From Lachnospiraceae bacterium (GTDB lineage Bacteria; Bacillota; Clostridia; Lachnospirales; Lachnospiraceae): DNA of 64,000 nt. The notes beneath the pieces are model-generated. The model saw nothing but the letters and a program-made list of their open reading frames with translations, searched no databases and was not told the DNA's origin. Below are positions 17,181 through 27,252 of the stretch, in pieces. Made by a program: the position numbers and the translations under genes. The stretch's first letter is position 1. Every line of letters begins with the position of its first letter. Location of the stretch: contig JAAUZC010000020.1 of NCBI GenBank assembly GCA_014804795.1, positions 1 through 64,000 of the forward strand, read 5' to 3'.

Positions 17181-20132
17181 ATGATTGAAAAAATCAAGAA
17201 ATACCAACGTTTGTTGTTTGTTGTTTTGATTGTTATTTGTATAGGATGCGCTTCCGCTATTGGAATCAGCTATGTCAAGGCGCTGCAGAACAAACTGCAG
17301 AATCAGGCCATTCAAAATGTCATGACAGTGACCCTGCAGCAACAGCAGGCATTCGACAATTTTATCTCCCAGGACACGGAACGGGTACACAGCTTCGCAA
17401 CTTATTTTGCCAACTCCGGCAAAAACCCGGAGGAAATACAGGAACAGCTGACAATATTCAACGACATAGACGCTACTTATGCCGTAATCTGCCTTGATGA
17501 GGGATTGTTCTGCTGCAATGCCTTCGAAGATATTCTTCCGATAGATGAAGAAAATCTGGAAACCTATCTCGGTCTCACCGGCACCGGTATCCGTGACAGC
17601 TATATCGGACCTTATACCGGCATCCCAAGGTTCTGTTATTATGAGACCTTCACCTTTTCCGACGGTCATAAGGGCCTGATTCAAAAAAGCTACGACCGCA
17701 GCAGAATTTCCGAAACTTTTTCACTCTCTTTCTACAATAACCAGGGCTTTTCCTATGTAATAAACCAAAACGGGGATATTCTGCTGCGAGCCGCCGATAT
17801 GCTTGACAATCATTTTTATGAGAATATTCTTGACCTACTGACCGATACCCAGGCTGACCCGGAGGATATTGAGCAGTTCAGGCAGGCATTGAACACCCGG
17901 GCAACGGGCAGCATAATATTCACAGGGAAGCTGAAGGATTATGTCTACAGTTATGTCCCCATGGAAAATGCGGAAAACTGGTATCTGGTCTCTATCGTGC
18001 CAATGGACGCGATCACAGACGAAGCAAACCACCTGCTGTTGGATTCTCAAAAAACAGTGGGGCTCCTGATCCTTATTCTGCTCATTTGTGTCCTGCTCAT
18101 TCTGTCGATGTTTCTCACCGGTAAATATATCAAGGCCAAGGAGCAGGATGCTGATTATCAGACACAGCTGTTTGATATCTTCATTAGTTATCTTTCGCGC
18201 AATACAAACGATATTTATATGATGTTGGATCATAAAACGGAAACCCTCGAGTATGTCAGCCCCAACGTAAAGCAGGTGCTTGGCGTGGATCCGGAAGACG
18301 TGATCGACGTTCTTAAAGCTTCCGATATGACTGCAGATTCTGAGTCTGTTGAGGCTTACTATAAACAGCTTCAGTCCATGATCCCCGGTGAAACAGTGCT
18401 TTCCCGGACTACGGAGCGAATCAATCCCCAGACCGGAGAACACCTATATTTTCAGGAAAATGCCTACTGCGCAGTCGTTCATGGCCGTATCAAACGCATG
18501 GCCTATATCTCTGACCGAACGAAAGAGCGGCAGGTTCAGGCAAATCTGACTGAGGCGCTGCAGATGGCTAAAATCGCCAGCGAGGCTAAAAGCACTTTTC
18601 TGAGCAGCATCAGCCACGACATCCGCACTCCCATGAACGCTATCATCGGTTTCCTGACCCTGATGCGGGATGAGGTGCATAATCCTGAAACGGTGATGGA
18701 ATATAATAAACGCATTGATGCTGCCAGCCAGCATCTTTTGGGCCTCATCAACGATGTGCTGGATCTGAACAAGATTGAGAGCGGCAGCGCTACGCTGAAC
18801 ATTGTCGAGTTCACTCTGGCCGAGATCATTGACGGACTTAACACCATTATCCGTCCTCAAACCAACGCCAAAAACCAGACTTTCGATATTTCCGTCTCCC
18901 AATTGACTTACGAACATCTGTCGGGCGACAAGCTGCGGATCAATCAGATTCTGATCAATCTTCTGTCCAACGCCGTGAAGTATACACCGGAAAACGGAAC
19001 TATTGAACTGCAGATAGAAGAACTGCCTCAGACAATAGAAGACTATAGCCGTATCCGTTTTACCGTCAGCGACAACGGCCTGGGAATGAGCGAGGATTAT
19101 CTGAAAGTGATCTTCGACCCGTTCACCCGGGAAGAGACTAAAAACACCCGGCAAATACAGGGTACCGGCCTGGGGATGCCCATCACTAAAAGCCTGGTGG
19201 AGTTGATGGGCGGCAGCATTCACGTGGAAAGCGAACCGGGCAAAGGAAGCACCTTTACCGTGGAGTTGACGCTGCACATTCAGGAACAGAACGAAGAACC
19301 CGCGTTCTGGAAAGATCACAATATAACCAAAATCCTCGTAATTGATGACGAGGAAGAGATATGCCTCAATATCATAAAGGCGATGTCCCAGACAGGCGTA
19401 GCCACAGACTATTCCACAAATGGTGCGAAGGCAACCCAAATGCTGCTTGCGGCCAGAAAGGAAGGTTCCCCTTACAGTCTGGTTCTTCTGGACTGGAAAA
19501 TGCCGAATCTCAGTGGACTGGAGACCGCCCGCCTCATCCGGGAAAACTATCCGGACAAAATACTTATCTTCCTCCTTACCGCTTACGACTGGAGTGATAT
19601 CGAGCAGGAAGCTTCTAAAAGCGGCGTAAACCACTTTATGCCCAAACCTTTTTTCGTGAGTACGCTCAAGGAGGCCGTCCATCAGATAACCGCGGGTGAT
19701 GAAAAAAAAGCTGATGACACTCTGTCCAATGTAGTTCGAGAAAAACATATTCTTGTCGTGGATGACATGAAAGCCAACCAGTTCATCTTGTCCAAGATCC
19801 TGGGCACTCTGGGTGCCCGCTGCGACATTGCAGGCAACGGACAGGAAGCCGTAGAGATGTTCGAAGCTGCTGTTTCCGATACATATGACCTGATTCTGAT
19901 GGATGTGCAGATGCCTGTAGTAGACGGCTACACTGCTACCGGAATGATTCGAGGCAGCAGCCACCCTTTGGCGAAAACAATACCGATCATTGCCATGACC
20001 GCCAACGCCTTTGTGGAGGATATACAGAACGCTCTGGATGCCGGTATGGACGCTCATGTGGCCAAACCGGTTCAACGAAATAAACTTCTCGCTACCATTC
20101 AAGAGGTGATGAAGAAATATGAGAATCCTTAA
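17181..20132 (+). CDS. Hybrid sensor histidine kinase with two receiver domains (paralogue of 13753-16710)
   Basis: STFLSSISHDIRTPMNAIIG, SDNGLGMSEDYLK, GTGLGMPITK, LLDWKMPNLSG, LMDVQMPVVDG; same length and architecture as the divergent neighbour. Confidence 0.93.
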   Translation: MIEKIKKYQRLLFVVLIVICIGCASAIGISYVKALQNKLQNQAIQNVMTVTLQQQQAFDNFISQDTERVHSFATYFANSGKNPEEIQEQLTIFNDIDATYAVICLDEGLFCCNAFEDILPIDEENLETYLGLTGTGIRDSYIGPYTGIPRFCYYETFTFSDGHKGLIQKSYDRSRISETFSLSFYNNQGFSYVINQNGDILLRAADMLDNHFYENILDLLTDTQADPEDIEQFRQALNTRATGSIIFTGKLKDYVYSYVPMENAENWYLVSIVPMDAITDEANHLLLDSQKTVGLLILILLICVLLILSMFLTGKYIKAKEQDADYQTQLFDIFISYLSRNTNDIYMMLDHKTETLEYVSPNVKQVLGVDPEDVIDVLKASDMTADSESVEAYYKQLQSMIPGETVLSRTTERINPQTGEHLYFQENAYCAVVHGRIKRMAYISDRTKERQVQANLTEALQMAKIASEAKSTFLSSISHDIRTPMNAIIGFLTLMRDEVHNPETVMEYNKRIDAASQHLLGLINDVLDLNKIESGSATLNIVEFTLAEIIDGLNTIIRPQTNAKNQTFDISVSQLTYEHLSGDKLRINQILINLLSNAVKYTPENGTIELQIEELPQTIEDYSRIRFTVSDNGLGMSEDYLKVIFDPFTREETKNTRQIQGTGLGMPITKSLVELMGGSIHVESEPGKGSTFTVELTLHIQEQNEEPAFWKDHNITKILVIDDEEEICLNIIKAMSQTGVATDYSTNGAKATQMLLAARKEGSPYSLVLLDWKMPNLSGLETARLIRENYPDKILIFLLTAYDWSDIEQEASKSGVNHFMPKPFFVSTLKEAVHQITAGDEKKADDTLSNVVREKHILVVDDMKANQFILSKILGTLGARCDIAGNGQEAVEMFEAAVSDTYDLILMDVQMPVVDGYTATGMIRGSSHPLAKTIPIIAMTANAFVEDIQNALDAGMDAHVAKPVQRNKLLATIQEVMKKYENP

Positions 20133-20137
20133 GAAAG

Positions 20138-20170
20138 CGGCAGGCCAAACAGCCTGCCGTTTATTTTATC
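20138..20170 (+). terminator. Rho-independent terminator
   Basis: cggcaggc-caaaca-gcctgccg followed by tttatttta. Confidence 0.8.
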
Positions 20171-20189
20171 GGTTTTGTCTGCCTGCTTC

Positions 20190-20564
20190 CTAGCTCAACA
20201 TACCGCCCAGCATGCCGCCTCCCACACACAACAGCATCGTCGTTGTAAAGTCCGAAGAAAGCTGCGGAAACGAACGGTTTACAACCGCGGATATCACAAA
20301 TAATATCGCAAAGTACAGTGCCCCCATTGCTGCTCCCCAGAAAAATTTTTTTGTTCCCGTCTTCTTTCCCGTAACAAATCCGGCAAAAAAGGATGCCGCA
20401 ACATAGATCAGGATAATAGCGGCATTTACTGCTTTTTCCGATAAGTGCAGTTTATAAAGCAAAAGGGCCAGTAACAGCAAAAGCCCTCCTGTCAGAATAT
20501 AGGAAAACAGCAGGCATTTTAATGTAAACAAAATCTGTGGCATATACTTTTTAGAAATAGGCAT
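20190..20564 (-). CDS. Small integral membrane protein (TIGR04086-like)
   Basis: Four predicted TM segments from MPISKKYMPQILFTLKCLLFSY; internal start favoured. Confidence 0.6.
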   Translation of the reverse strand: MPISKKYMPQILFTLKCLLFSYILTGGLLLLLALLLYKLHLSEKAVNAAIILIYVAASFFAGFVTGKKTGTKKFFWGAAMGALYFAILFVISAVVNRSFPQLSSDFTTTMLLCVGGGMLGGMLS

Positions 20565-20700
20565 ATTTTCTCCTCCCCAGGAATCAATCCCCGATAAAAT
20601 TTTTATTATATTTTCCTTAAACAAATATATGCGTCTTGACAATACAGTATTCTATTTATACAATGTATGTTGTTCAAAGACAGAAAAGAAAGGAAACCTT

Positions 20701-22005
20701 ATGGATACCACCGGTGTCATACAACTGCTTATCTTACTTATTCTTTTGATGTTATCCGGCTTTTTTTCCTCTGCGGAAACGGCGTTTACCTGTACCAATA
20801 AAGTGCGGCTTCGCTCCCTCGCCGAGGACGGCAATAAAAAAGCCATTCGCGTACAAACCATTTTAGAATCTTACAGTAAAATGCTCAGCACCATTTTAAT
20901 CGGCAATAACATTGTCAACATTGGTGCTTCTTCGCTTGCCACTACCCTGACGATCCGTCTGTTCGGCAGCCAGTTTGTGGGGTTTTGCACCGGGCTTTTG
21001 ACTTTTCTCGTACTGATATTCGGTGAAATCGTACCAAAAACCTGGGCGGGTGTTCACGCTGATCAGATAGCCCTTGCCTACAGTGGTATTATCCATATTT
21101 TGATGTTGATACTGACTCCTGTAATCTGGGTCGTAGACAATATCGCCCAGGGTATTATCCGCCTTTTTCATCTCGGGGCCAAACCCGGAGAAAGCAGTAT
21201 TACGGAAGATGAACTGCGCACATACGTGGATGTGAGCCACGAGGAGGGCGTTATCGAATCCGAAGAACGGGAATTTATTCATAATGTGTTTGATTTTTCG
21301 GACTCTACCGCGTCGGAGATCATGATACCGAAAATTGACGTAGCCGCTGTCTCCTCCTGCGCCACTTATGAGGAAATTTTTGCGCTGTTTAAAAAGACCA
21401 TGTATACAAGAATTCCTGTCTATGAGGAAGAAAACCCCGATAATATCATCGGTTTTATCCATATGAAGGATTTTCTTTTAACAAAGGATTCTCCCAGATT
21501 TAAGATCGGCAAACTGCTGCGGAAAGTACACTATACTTATGAGCGCAAAAAAACTTCCGATCTCTTTGTGGAACTGCGTGAAAAGGCTACCAGCCTCGTT
21601 ATCGTACTGGATGAATACGGTTCTGCTGTCGGCATGATCACAATGGAAGATCTGTTGGAAGAGATCGTTGGAGAGATTCGCGATGAATATGATGCGGATG
21701 AGGCGGAACTGATCAAGCATATTGATGATGATACATACCTTATTGAAGCCAGCATGAAGTTGGATGATGTAAATGATGCGCTGAATCTTTCCCTGGAATC
21801 CGAGGATTACGATTCTTTAGGCGGCATTATGATCGACAAGCTGGACAGACTGCCTAAAAATAATGAAACTATCCTGTTGGAAGACGGCACTACGCTTCAG
21901 GCAAGAGGTATTTTTCAAAACCGCATCCGCAAAGTGCTGTTAAAGATTCCCGAGGTTCCCATGGAAGAAAGCAGTATCGCTGAAAAGGAGCCCTACAACA
22001 TTTGA
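20701..22005 (+). CDS. Hemolysin/CorC-family protein (DUF21-CBS-transporter-associated domain)
   Basis: MLSGFFSSAETAFTCTNKVRLRSLAEDGNKKA, CBS region (MIPKIDVAAVSSCATYEEI), VLDEYGSAVGMITMEDLLEEIVGEIRDEYD. Confidence 0.9.
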   Translation: MDTTGVIQLLILLILLMLSGFFSSAETAFTCTNKVRLRSLAEDGNKKAIRVQTILESYSKMLSTILIGNNIVNIGASSLATTLTIRLFGSQFVGFCTGLLTFLVLIFGEIVPKTWAGVHADQIALAYSGIIHILMLILTPVIWVVDNIAQGIIRLFHLGAKPGESSITEDELRTYVDVSHEEGVIESEEREFIHNVFDFSDSTASEIMIPKIDVAAVSSCATYEEIFALFKKTMYTRIPVYEEENPDNIIGFIHMKDFLLTKDSPRFKIGKLLRKVHYTYERKKTSDLFVELREKATSLVIVLDEYGSAVGMITMEDLLEEIVGEIRDEYDADEAELIKHIDDDTYLIEASMKLDDVNDALNLSLESEDYDSLGGIMIDKLDRLPKNNETILLEDGTTLQARGIFQNRIRKVLLKIPEVPMEESSIAEKEPYNI

Positions 22006-22664
22006 TACACTTCTTCCAGCTTTCGGTTTTCTTTTTCGACCGCCGCAATTCTGCCGTTCTTCAAGAAAATATTGTTATCAGAGATACTGCTTATAAAATC
22101 CAGTATGTGACTTGAAATGATAATGATGCTTCCCGTATTTTTTGCCGCTCTGATAGATTGCTTAAGCGCAATGATTCCCGATGTATCCACACCATTCGTT
22201 GGTTCATCCAGAATGATCAACCGCGGATTTCCGAGAAAGGCGGCGATAATTGCAACCTTTCTCTGATTTCCCATTGACAGCTTATGAAAATCCTGATTCT
22301 GATACTCTGTCAATCCAAACGCAAAAACAGCCTGCTCTATTTCCTTCTTAAACTGTCCGCCATATTTGTAGTCGGATACCATGTTCAAAAAGTTTTTTAC
22401 AGTCAATCCGCGGGCAAGTTCCATCTTATCGGGCATATAACCGATCTGTCCCCGGTTTTCATATTCTCTCGTATCACAGCCGTCGATCAACACGGTGCCC
22501 TCATCTGCATTTAATACCCCTGCCATGATTTTCAGCAAAGTACTTTTTCCTGCGCCGTTCGGACCAATGATTGCTGTTATTTCTCCGTTATTACAGGAAA
22601 AATGAATATTCTCTATTCCGTTTTTCTCATCATAATATTTTGTAACCTCATTTACTGAGAGCAT
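21993..22664 (-). CDS. ABC transporter ATP-binding protein
   Basis: Walker A GPNGAGKST, signature LSMGNQRKV, Walker B LIILDEPT. Confidence 0.9.
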   Translation of the reverse strand: MLSVNEVTKYYDEKNGIENIHFSCNNGEITAIIGPNGAGKSTLLKIMAGVLNADEGTVLIDGCDTREYENRGQIGYMPDKMELARGLTVKNFLNMVSDYKYGGQFKKEIEQAVFAFGLTEYQNQDFHKLSMGNQRKVAIIAAFLGNPRLIILDEPTNGVDTSGIIALKQSIRAAKNTGSIIIISSHILDFISSISDNNIFLKNGRIAAVEKENRKLEEVYQML

Positions 22665-23749
22665 ATTTCTTCCCCCCATTTCTGCATAATCCTTTTATAC
22701 AGCCAGACCATGACCGCAATACCGACAGGCGGAAGGACAGCCATGATCAGCAGGCCTGTTTCACACAGCGTGACCGCCGCTTCTTTATCCCTGCCTATAG
22801 TAAGATAAAGATAAACCTGCACCAGATACCAGAACATAAGCAGATAAGACAACAGAACAAAACTGACTGCTGCTGTTACCATCTCCTCTGTCATACTGTA
22901 AAAGAGCAATAGGGGAATCATGATATTGAATGCTGCCCCTGCCAAAAAATGAACATGCAGATACCGCGAAACAGGAACTCCTATCTCTGAAAAATACTGA
23001 AAATTACTGCTTTCATTTCTCCAATATCCGTCATTCAGTAAAATCAGAAATGCTTCTGCCCAAAAGAATATACTTCCCCGGAGCATATGAATCTTTGCGC
23101 AATATATCATAAAAGCAATCAATACAATCTTGCCGAACATCAGTCCTCTGCATTGATATAACCCGCAAACGGTTATTTTCAAAAGTTCCAATATCGGATG
23201 AGTTTTGAAGATATCCGCTTTCCTGTTTTTCCTTTTGCCCGTCCGATAACGGAAAAGACGCTTTTTTCTTTTACTGCCGTCTGAATCCATCCTGTTGTAA
23301 CAAAGACCAAAACTAATGATAAACAGCACTGTATATACCGGAATTAACAGCCATCCCGGCACAACTTCACTATCACAAACGGCAAGCAGCATAACGCAGG
23401 CGCAGCCATACCAGTTATGCTGTTGAAGCATCGTACAAATACATCCCGCTCTTTTGCTGACTGCAAGCTGATAAAATAAATCCTTATTTCTATGATAAGC
23501 TTCATACACAATCCGCTTCATCGCAACGCTGAATGCAATGATGAAAAACACCATTAATATCGCGATTACTTTACCGCTTTCCATATTTACTGTGAGAGAA
23601 AATTCCTTTATCCGTTCGCAGAACCTTGGAGCGACAAGCTTCATTGCCGCAAGACTTGTCACAGCAAATAAGGTAATCTGTATCACCACATATTTAAAAT
23701 TTGATATTTTTCTCCAAAGAGTTAAACCGGTTTTTAAATCTTTCAGCAT
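22652..23749 (-). CDS. ABC transporter membrane subunit (multi-TM)
   Basis: 365-aa hydrophobic protein overlapping the start of the ATPase gene. Confidence 0.7.
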   Translation of the reverse strand: MLKDLKTGLTLWRKISNFKYVVIQITLFAVTSLAAMKLVAPRFCERIKEFSLTVNMESGKVIAILMVFFIIAFSVAMKRIVYEAYHRNKDLFYQLAVSKRAGCICTMLQQHNWYGCACVMLLAVCDSEVVPGWLLIPVYTVLFIISFGLCYNRMDSDGSKRKKRLFRYRTGKRKNRKADIFKTHPILELLKITVCGLYQCRGLMFGKIVLIAFMIYCAKIHMLRGSIFFWAEAFLILLNDGYWRNESSNFQYFSEIGVPVSRYLHVHFLAGAAFNIMIPLLLFYSMTEEMVTAAVSFVLLSYLLMFWYLVQVYLYLTIGRDKEAAVTLCETGLLIMAVLPPVGIAVMVWLYKRIMQKWGEEICSQ

Positions 23750-24027
23750 TTGATTTCACCTGACATGGTAACGAAAAAATCTTTGAGCGCGCAGGGCGGC
23801 AGACGCTCAGCGGCTGGATTTTCGAGTATATTATACCTTATTTCCCCTCTCTGTGCATTAAATAAATTGTATGATTACGCCATTTATAACAATTTGTAAA
23901 ATTAACTGTTATAATGGAGAATGAAAATCATTGACATCTAATATTTTAATTTTTTTCACTATACCCGCACATTTTCCCCGGCTTATCCGTTAATCATAAC
24001 ATCAACCAAAGAAGGAGCTTCCCCGAC

Positions 24028-24546
24028 ATGTCCATGGATATCGGAGAGCAGTACGACAAAATTTACCGCTACTGCTATTTTAAACTGCATAACAGGGAAA
24101 CCGCAGAGGATATCACTCAGGAGGCCTTCCTGAGGTATCTGGAAAGATACCGCCACGCCTCCCCGGAGACGGCACTGAAATACTTATACACGATTGCCGG
24201 AAATCTCTGCATTGACGAATTTCGAAAGCCGGCCGGCATACCCCTGGAAGAAAATCCCCGGAAATGCATTGCTTCACTTTCAGGAAAAGGGATCTGTATC
24301 ACTTCCTCCGAAAATGCTGTTTTGTCTTCCGGGGAGGAGGAAGTGTTGACTGCTCTTATCCTGCGCGGCGCACTATCCGAACTTTCCGATGAGGAACAGG
24401 AACTTCTGTTGTTGAGATATGTCAATGAAGTGCCCGCCGGCGTGATTGCAAAACTCTTTGGTATTTCCCGGTTTACGCTGCGCAGGCGTCTCCTTGCGGC
24501 ATCCGAAAAACTGAAAACCAAACTGAGAGAGGAGGATTTTATATGA
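24028..24546 (+). CDS. Sigma-70 family (ECF-like) RNA polymerase sigma factor
   Basis: YRYCYFKLHNRETAEDITQEAFLRYLERY (region 2) and LSDEEQELLLLRYVNEVPAGVIAKLFGISRFTLRRRLLAASEKLK (region 4). Confidence 0.9.
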   Translation: MSMDIGEQYDKIYRYCYFKLHNRETAEDITQEAFLRYLERYRHASPETALKYLYTIAGNLCIDEFRKPAGIPLEENPRKCIASLSGKGICITSSENAVLSSGEEEVLTALILRGALSELSDEEQELLLLRYVNEVPAGVIAKLFGISRFTLRRRLLAASEKLKTKLREEDFI

Positions 24547-25268
24547 GACAGACATGGATAAAAGAATGGGAGGAAGAACTGCGCAGCGCCTTTGCAGCAC
24601 CAAAGCCCCTGCGTAAAGAGGAATTCCTGCAAAAGATCATGCCCCCGCAACTGCATTTTTCTGCTTTTCTTATGATACAGCTTCACTACATCCGCAGGCG
24701 CTTCTGGATCATTTCCGCTCTTGTTTTTGCCGCGGTTTCGTTTGGCAGTTTCGTACTTTCAGCCGATACTCTCTGGGCCGTTTCCGCTTTTACGCCGCTT
24801 CTTGCCCTTATGACGGTCGCCGAGACAGGCCGGTCAGAACAATATGAGATGGCGGAATTGGAGATGGCCACCTGTTTTTCCTTAAAAAGCGTACTCCTTG
24901 CCAGACTCGGTATTCTGGGTCTTGGCAACCTGCTTCTCTTTTTTCTGCTTCTTCCGGTGGGCCTTTTCCATAGCCGGATACGCCCCTTGCAGGCGGGACT
25001 TTATATCATAACGCCATTTTTACTGACAACCTTTCTGTGCCTGCACATTGTCCGCAGACACCGTGAGAAAGAAACGATCTATCTGTGCACAGGTATTTCT
25101 GTTTTTATCAGCCTTTTTATCTACCCGCTGCGCCTCACGCTTCCCCGGCTGTATGAAGAAAGTGCTCTCAGAAACTGGATCATTGTCTCCGCACTGCTTT
25201 GTGTCGGCATCATAAAACAATATCAAAATCTTATCACTCAGGAGGAACTGACATGGAACTTATCATAG
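24543..25268 (+). CDS. Membrane protein co-encoded with the sigma factor (candidate anti-sigma or accessory protein)
   Basis: ATGA overlap with the sigma gene; ~45-aa N-terminal cytoplasmic-type segment then six or so TM segments. Confidence 0.65.
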   Translation: MRQTWIKEWEEELRSAFAAPKPLRKEEFLQKIMPPQLHFSAFLMIQLHYIRRRFWIISALVFAAVSFGSFVLSADTLWAVSAFTPLLALMTVAETGRSEQYEMAELEMATCFSLKSVLLARLGILGLGNLLLFFLLLPVGLFHSRIRPLQAGLYIITPFLLTTFLCLHIVRRHREKETIYLCTGISVFISLFIYPLRLTLPRLYEESALRNWIIVSALLCVGIIKQYQNLITQEELTWNLS

Positions 25269-25954
25269 ACCGTTTGTCAAAACAGTATCAAAACAAAATT
25301 GCCGTAGACCGTATTTCCCTGACACTTCATAAAGGCGTCCACGGCCTGCTCGGCGCAAACGGCGCCGGCAAAACCACTTTTATGCGTATGCTTTGCGGCA
25401 TTCTAAAACCCACCGGCGGCACCATCACTTTTGACGGGATCGATGTCAGTGAAGAAGCCTACCGCAGAGTTCTCGGGTATCTGCCACAGGACTTCGGCTA
25501 CTATCCGGAGTTTTCCGCCATGGACTTTCTGCTCTATCTGGCCGCTTTAAAAGGGCTGCCGAAAGATACGGCAAAGCGAAGGACAAAAGAATTGCTGGAA
25601 CTTGTCTCTCTGTCGGATATGACGCGGAAAAAGATCAAAACTTTCTCCGGCGGCATGAAACAAAGACTCGGCATCGCCCAGGCGCTGTTAAATGACCCGA
25701 AACTACTGATTCTGGATGAGCCCACCGCAGGGTTAGACCCCAAAGAGCGCGTCCGCTTCCGGGAACTCATTGAAACCCTCGGAAAAAACAGTATTGTTCT
25801 ACTGTCCACCCATATCGTATCGGACATCGAACATATTGCGGATCAGGTGCTGATGATGAAGGACGGTCAGCTTATTTATCAGGGTAAGTGGAATGAGACA
25901 AAGGGGGATCTGGAATCCTTTTATCTGAAACAATTTGAATCGGAAAATGTATAA
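25253..25954 (+). CDS. ABC transporter ATP-binding protein
   Basis: GANGAGKTTFMRML, FSGGMKQRLGIAQALL, LLILDEPTAGLDP; starts at internal Met MELIIDRLSK. Confidence 0.92.
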   Translation: MELIIDRLSKQYQNKIAVDRISLTLHKGVHGLLGANGAGKTTFMRMLCGILKPTGGTITFDGIDVSEEAYRRVLGYLPQDFGYYPEFSAMDFLLYLAALKGLPKDTAKRRTKELLELVSLSDMTRKKIKTFSGGMKQRLGIAQALLNDPKLLILDEPTAGLDPKERVRFRELIETLGKNSIVLLSTHIVSDIEHIADQVLMMKDGQLIYQGKWNETKGDLESFYLKQFESENV

Positions 25955-25994
25955 AGTATATTTTTTACTCACTCAATCAAAAGGAGACCCATTT

Positions 25995-27206
25995 ATGAAT
26001 AATCTGAACATACTTTACAAATATGAACTGAAAAAAATTACCGACAGAAAAATTTTCCGGATCACGCTGTTTCTGTGCCTTTCTGCCATTATTTTGCTTA
26101 CCGTAATACAGCTTAGCGGAAAATACTATGTAGACGGGGAAGTGGCCGATACCCATTATCATATGTTTCGGGTGGACCAAGCGTATGAAAGGGCGCTCTC
26201 CGGCAGAGCCATAGACGATGCGCTGCTGAAAGAAACCATAGAGGCCTATCAAAAAATCCCGGATCCGGAGGGCAGATATACGCTGACGGAGGAATACCAG
26301 ACCTGCGCCCGCCCTTACGCTGCAATCTGTCAGCTGATCAGCCGCTGGGGGGATACGGATTTTCTGGAAGATATCCTGAAATGGGAGCCGGATGAAAAAG
26401 CCTTTTATCAGGCCAGGGAAAATTTGCTGAAAGAACACTGGCAGCACTATTTTCTGACGGAATCCGAGAAAACATTCTGGATGGAGAAAGAATCACAGCT
26501 CCGGATACCCTTCACTTACTATTATCATGAGGGTTACACGCAGTTTACCAAGTCCTTTAATACTTTGAGCATGCTGATCCAACTGTTTGCGGCAATCTGT
26601 CTTTCCGGTGTGTTTGCCACGGAGCACACAAGGCGGACAGACCAGCTCATCCTCTCCGGCGCAAATGGGAAGACAACGGTCTATCTCGCAAAAATTCTGG
26701 CCGGCATCACGGTTTCCTTCACCAGCACTGCTCTTATGTTACTCACTTCCGCTCTGGTTTCTCTGGGAATTTACGGACCCGACGGATTTTCCATGCAGAT
26801 GCAGGTAACACTCTATCCTTTTTCCTGGCCTATGAGTATCGGGCAGGCCTGTCTTATCATGAGTGGTGCCGCACTGGTTCTCTCCGTTTTTATCGCCACT
26901 CTGGTCATGATACTGTCGGAAGTCCTGCACAGCAATATCGCCGCAATGGCAGTTTCCACCGCTCTGCTCATTCTGGGAACATCCATCAGTATGCCGCCGC
27001 AGTACCGGATTGCCGCCCAGATATGGAACTGGCTTCCGTTTTCTTTCCTGAATATATGGAATATCTTTGATGTGAGGACCATTCCCGTGTTCGGCCGTTT
27101 TCTTGTGTCCTGGCAGATCGTACCGGTGCTTTACCTTCTCTGTGCTGCCCTGATCGCTGCCATCGGAAAGAAAGTTTATCAGAGATATCAGGTTTCGGGG
27201 AGATGA
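25995..27206 (+). CDS. ABC transporter permease
   Basis: MNNLNILYKYELKKITDRKIFRITL... with a large extracytoplasmic insert and C-terminal TM cluster. Confidence 0.75.
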   Translation: MNNLNILYKYELKKITDRKIFRITLFLCLSAIILLTVIQLSGKYYVDGEVADTHYHMFRVDQAYERALSGRAIDDALLKETIEAYQKIPDPEGRYTLTEEYQTCARPYAAICQLISRWGDTDFLEDILKWEPDEKAFYQARENLLKEHWQHYFLTESEKTFWMEKESQLRIPFTYYYHEGYTQFTKSFNTLSMLIQLFAAICLSGVFATEHTRRTDQLILSGANGKTTVYLAKILAGITVSFTSTALMLLTSALVSLGIYGPDGFSMQMQVTLYPFSWPMSIGQACLIMSGAALVLSVFIATLVMILSEVLHSNIAAMAVSTALLILGTSISMPPQYRIAAQIWNWLPFSFLNIWNIFDVRTIPVFGRFLVSWQIVPVLYLLCAALIAAIGKKVYQRYQVSGR

Positions 27207-27216
27207 TCTGTCCCCC

Positions 27217-27243
27217 GGGGCTGCCTGACTTTACGGCAGCCCC
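27217..27243. terminator. Bidirectional terminator hairpin between convergent genes
   Basis: ggggctgcc-tgacttta.c-ggcagcccc. Confidence 0.7.
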
Positions 27244-27252
27244 GCCTCCACT

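Noticed and set aside
18444-20102. 552-aa ORF antisense to the hybrid kinase
   Set aside because: Antisense open frame caused by codon bias of the real kinase gene; no recognisable domains.
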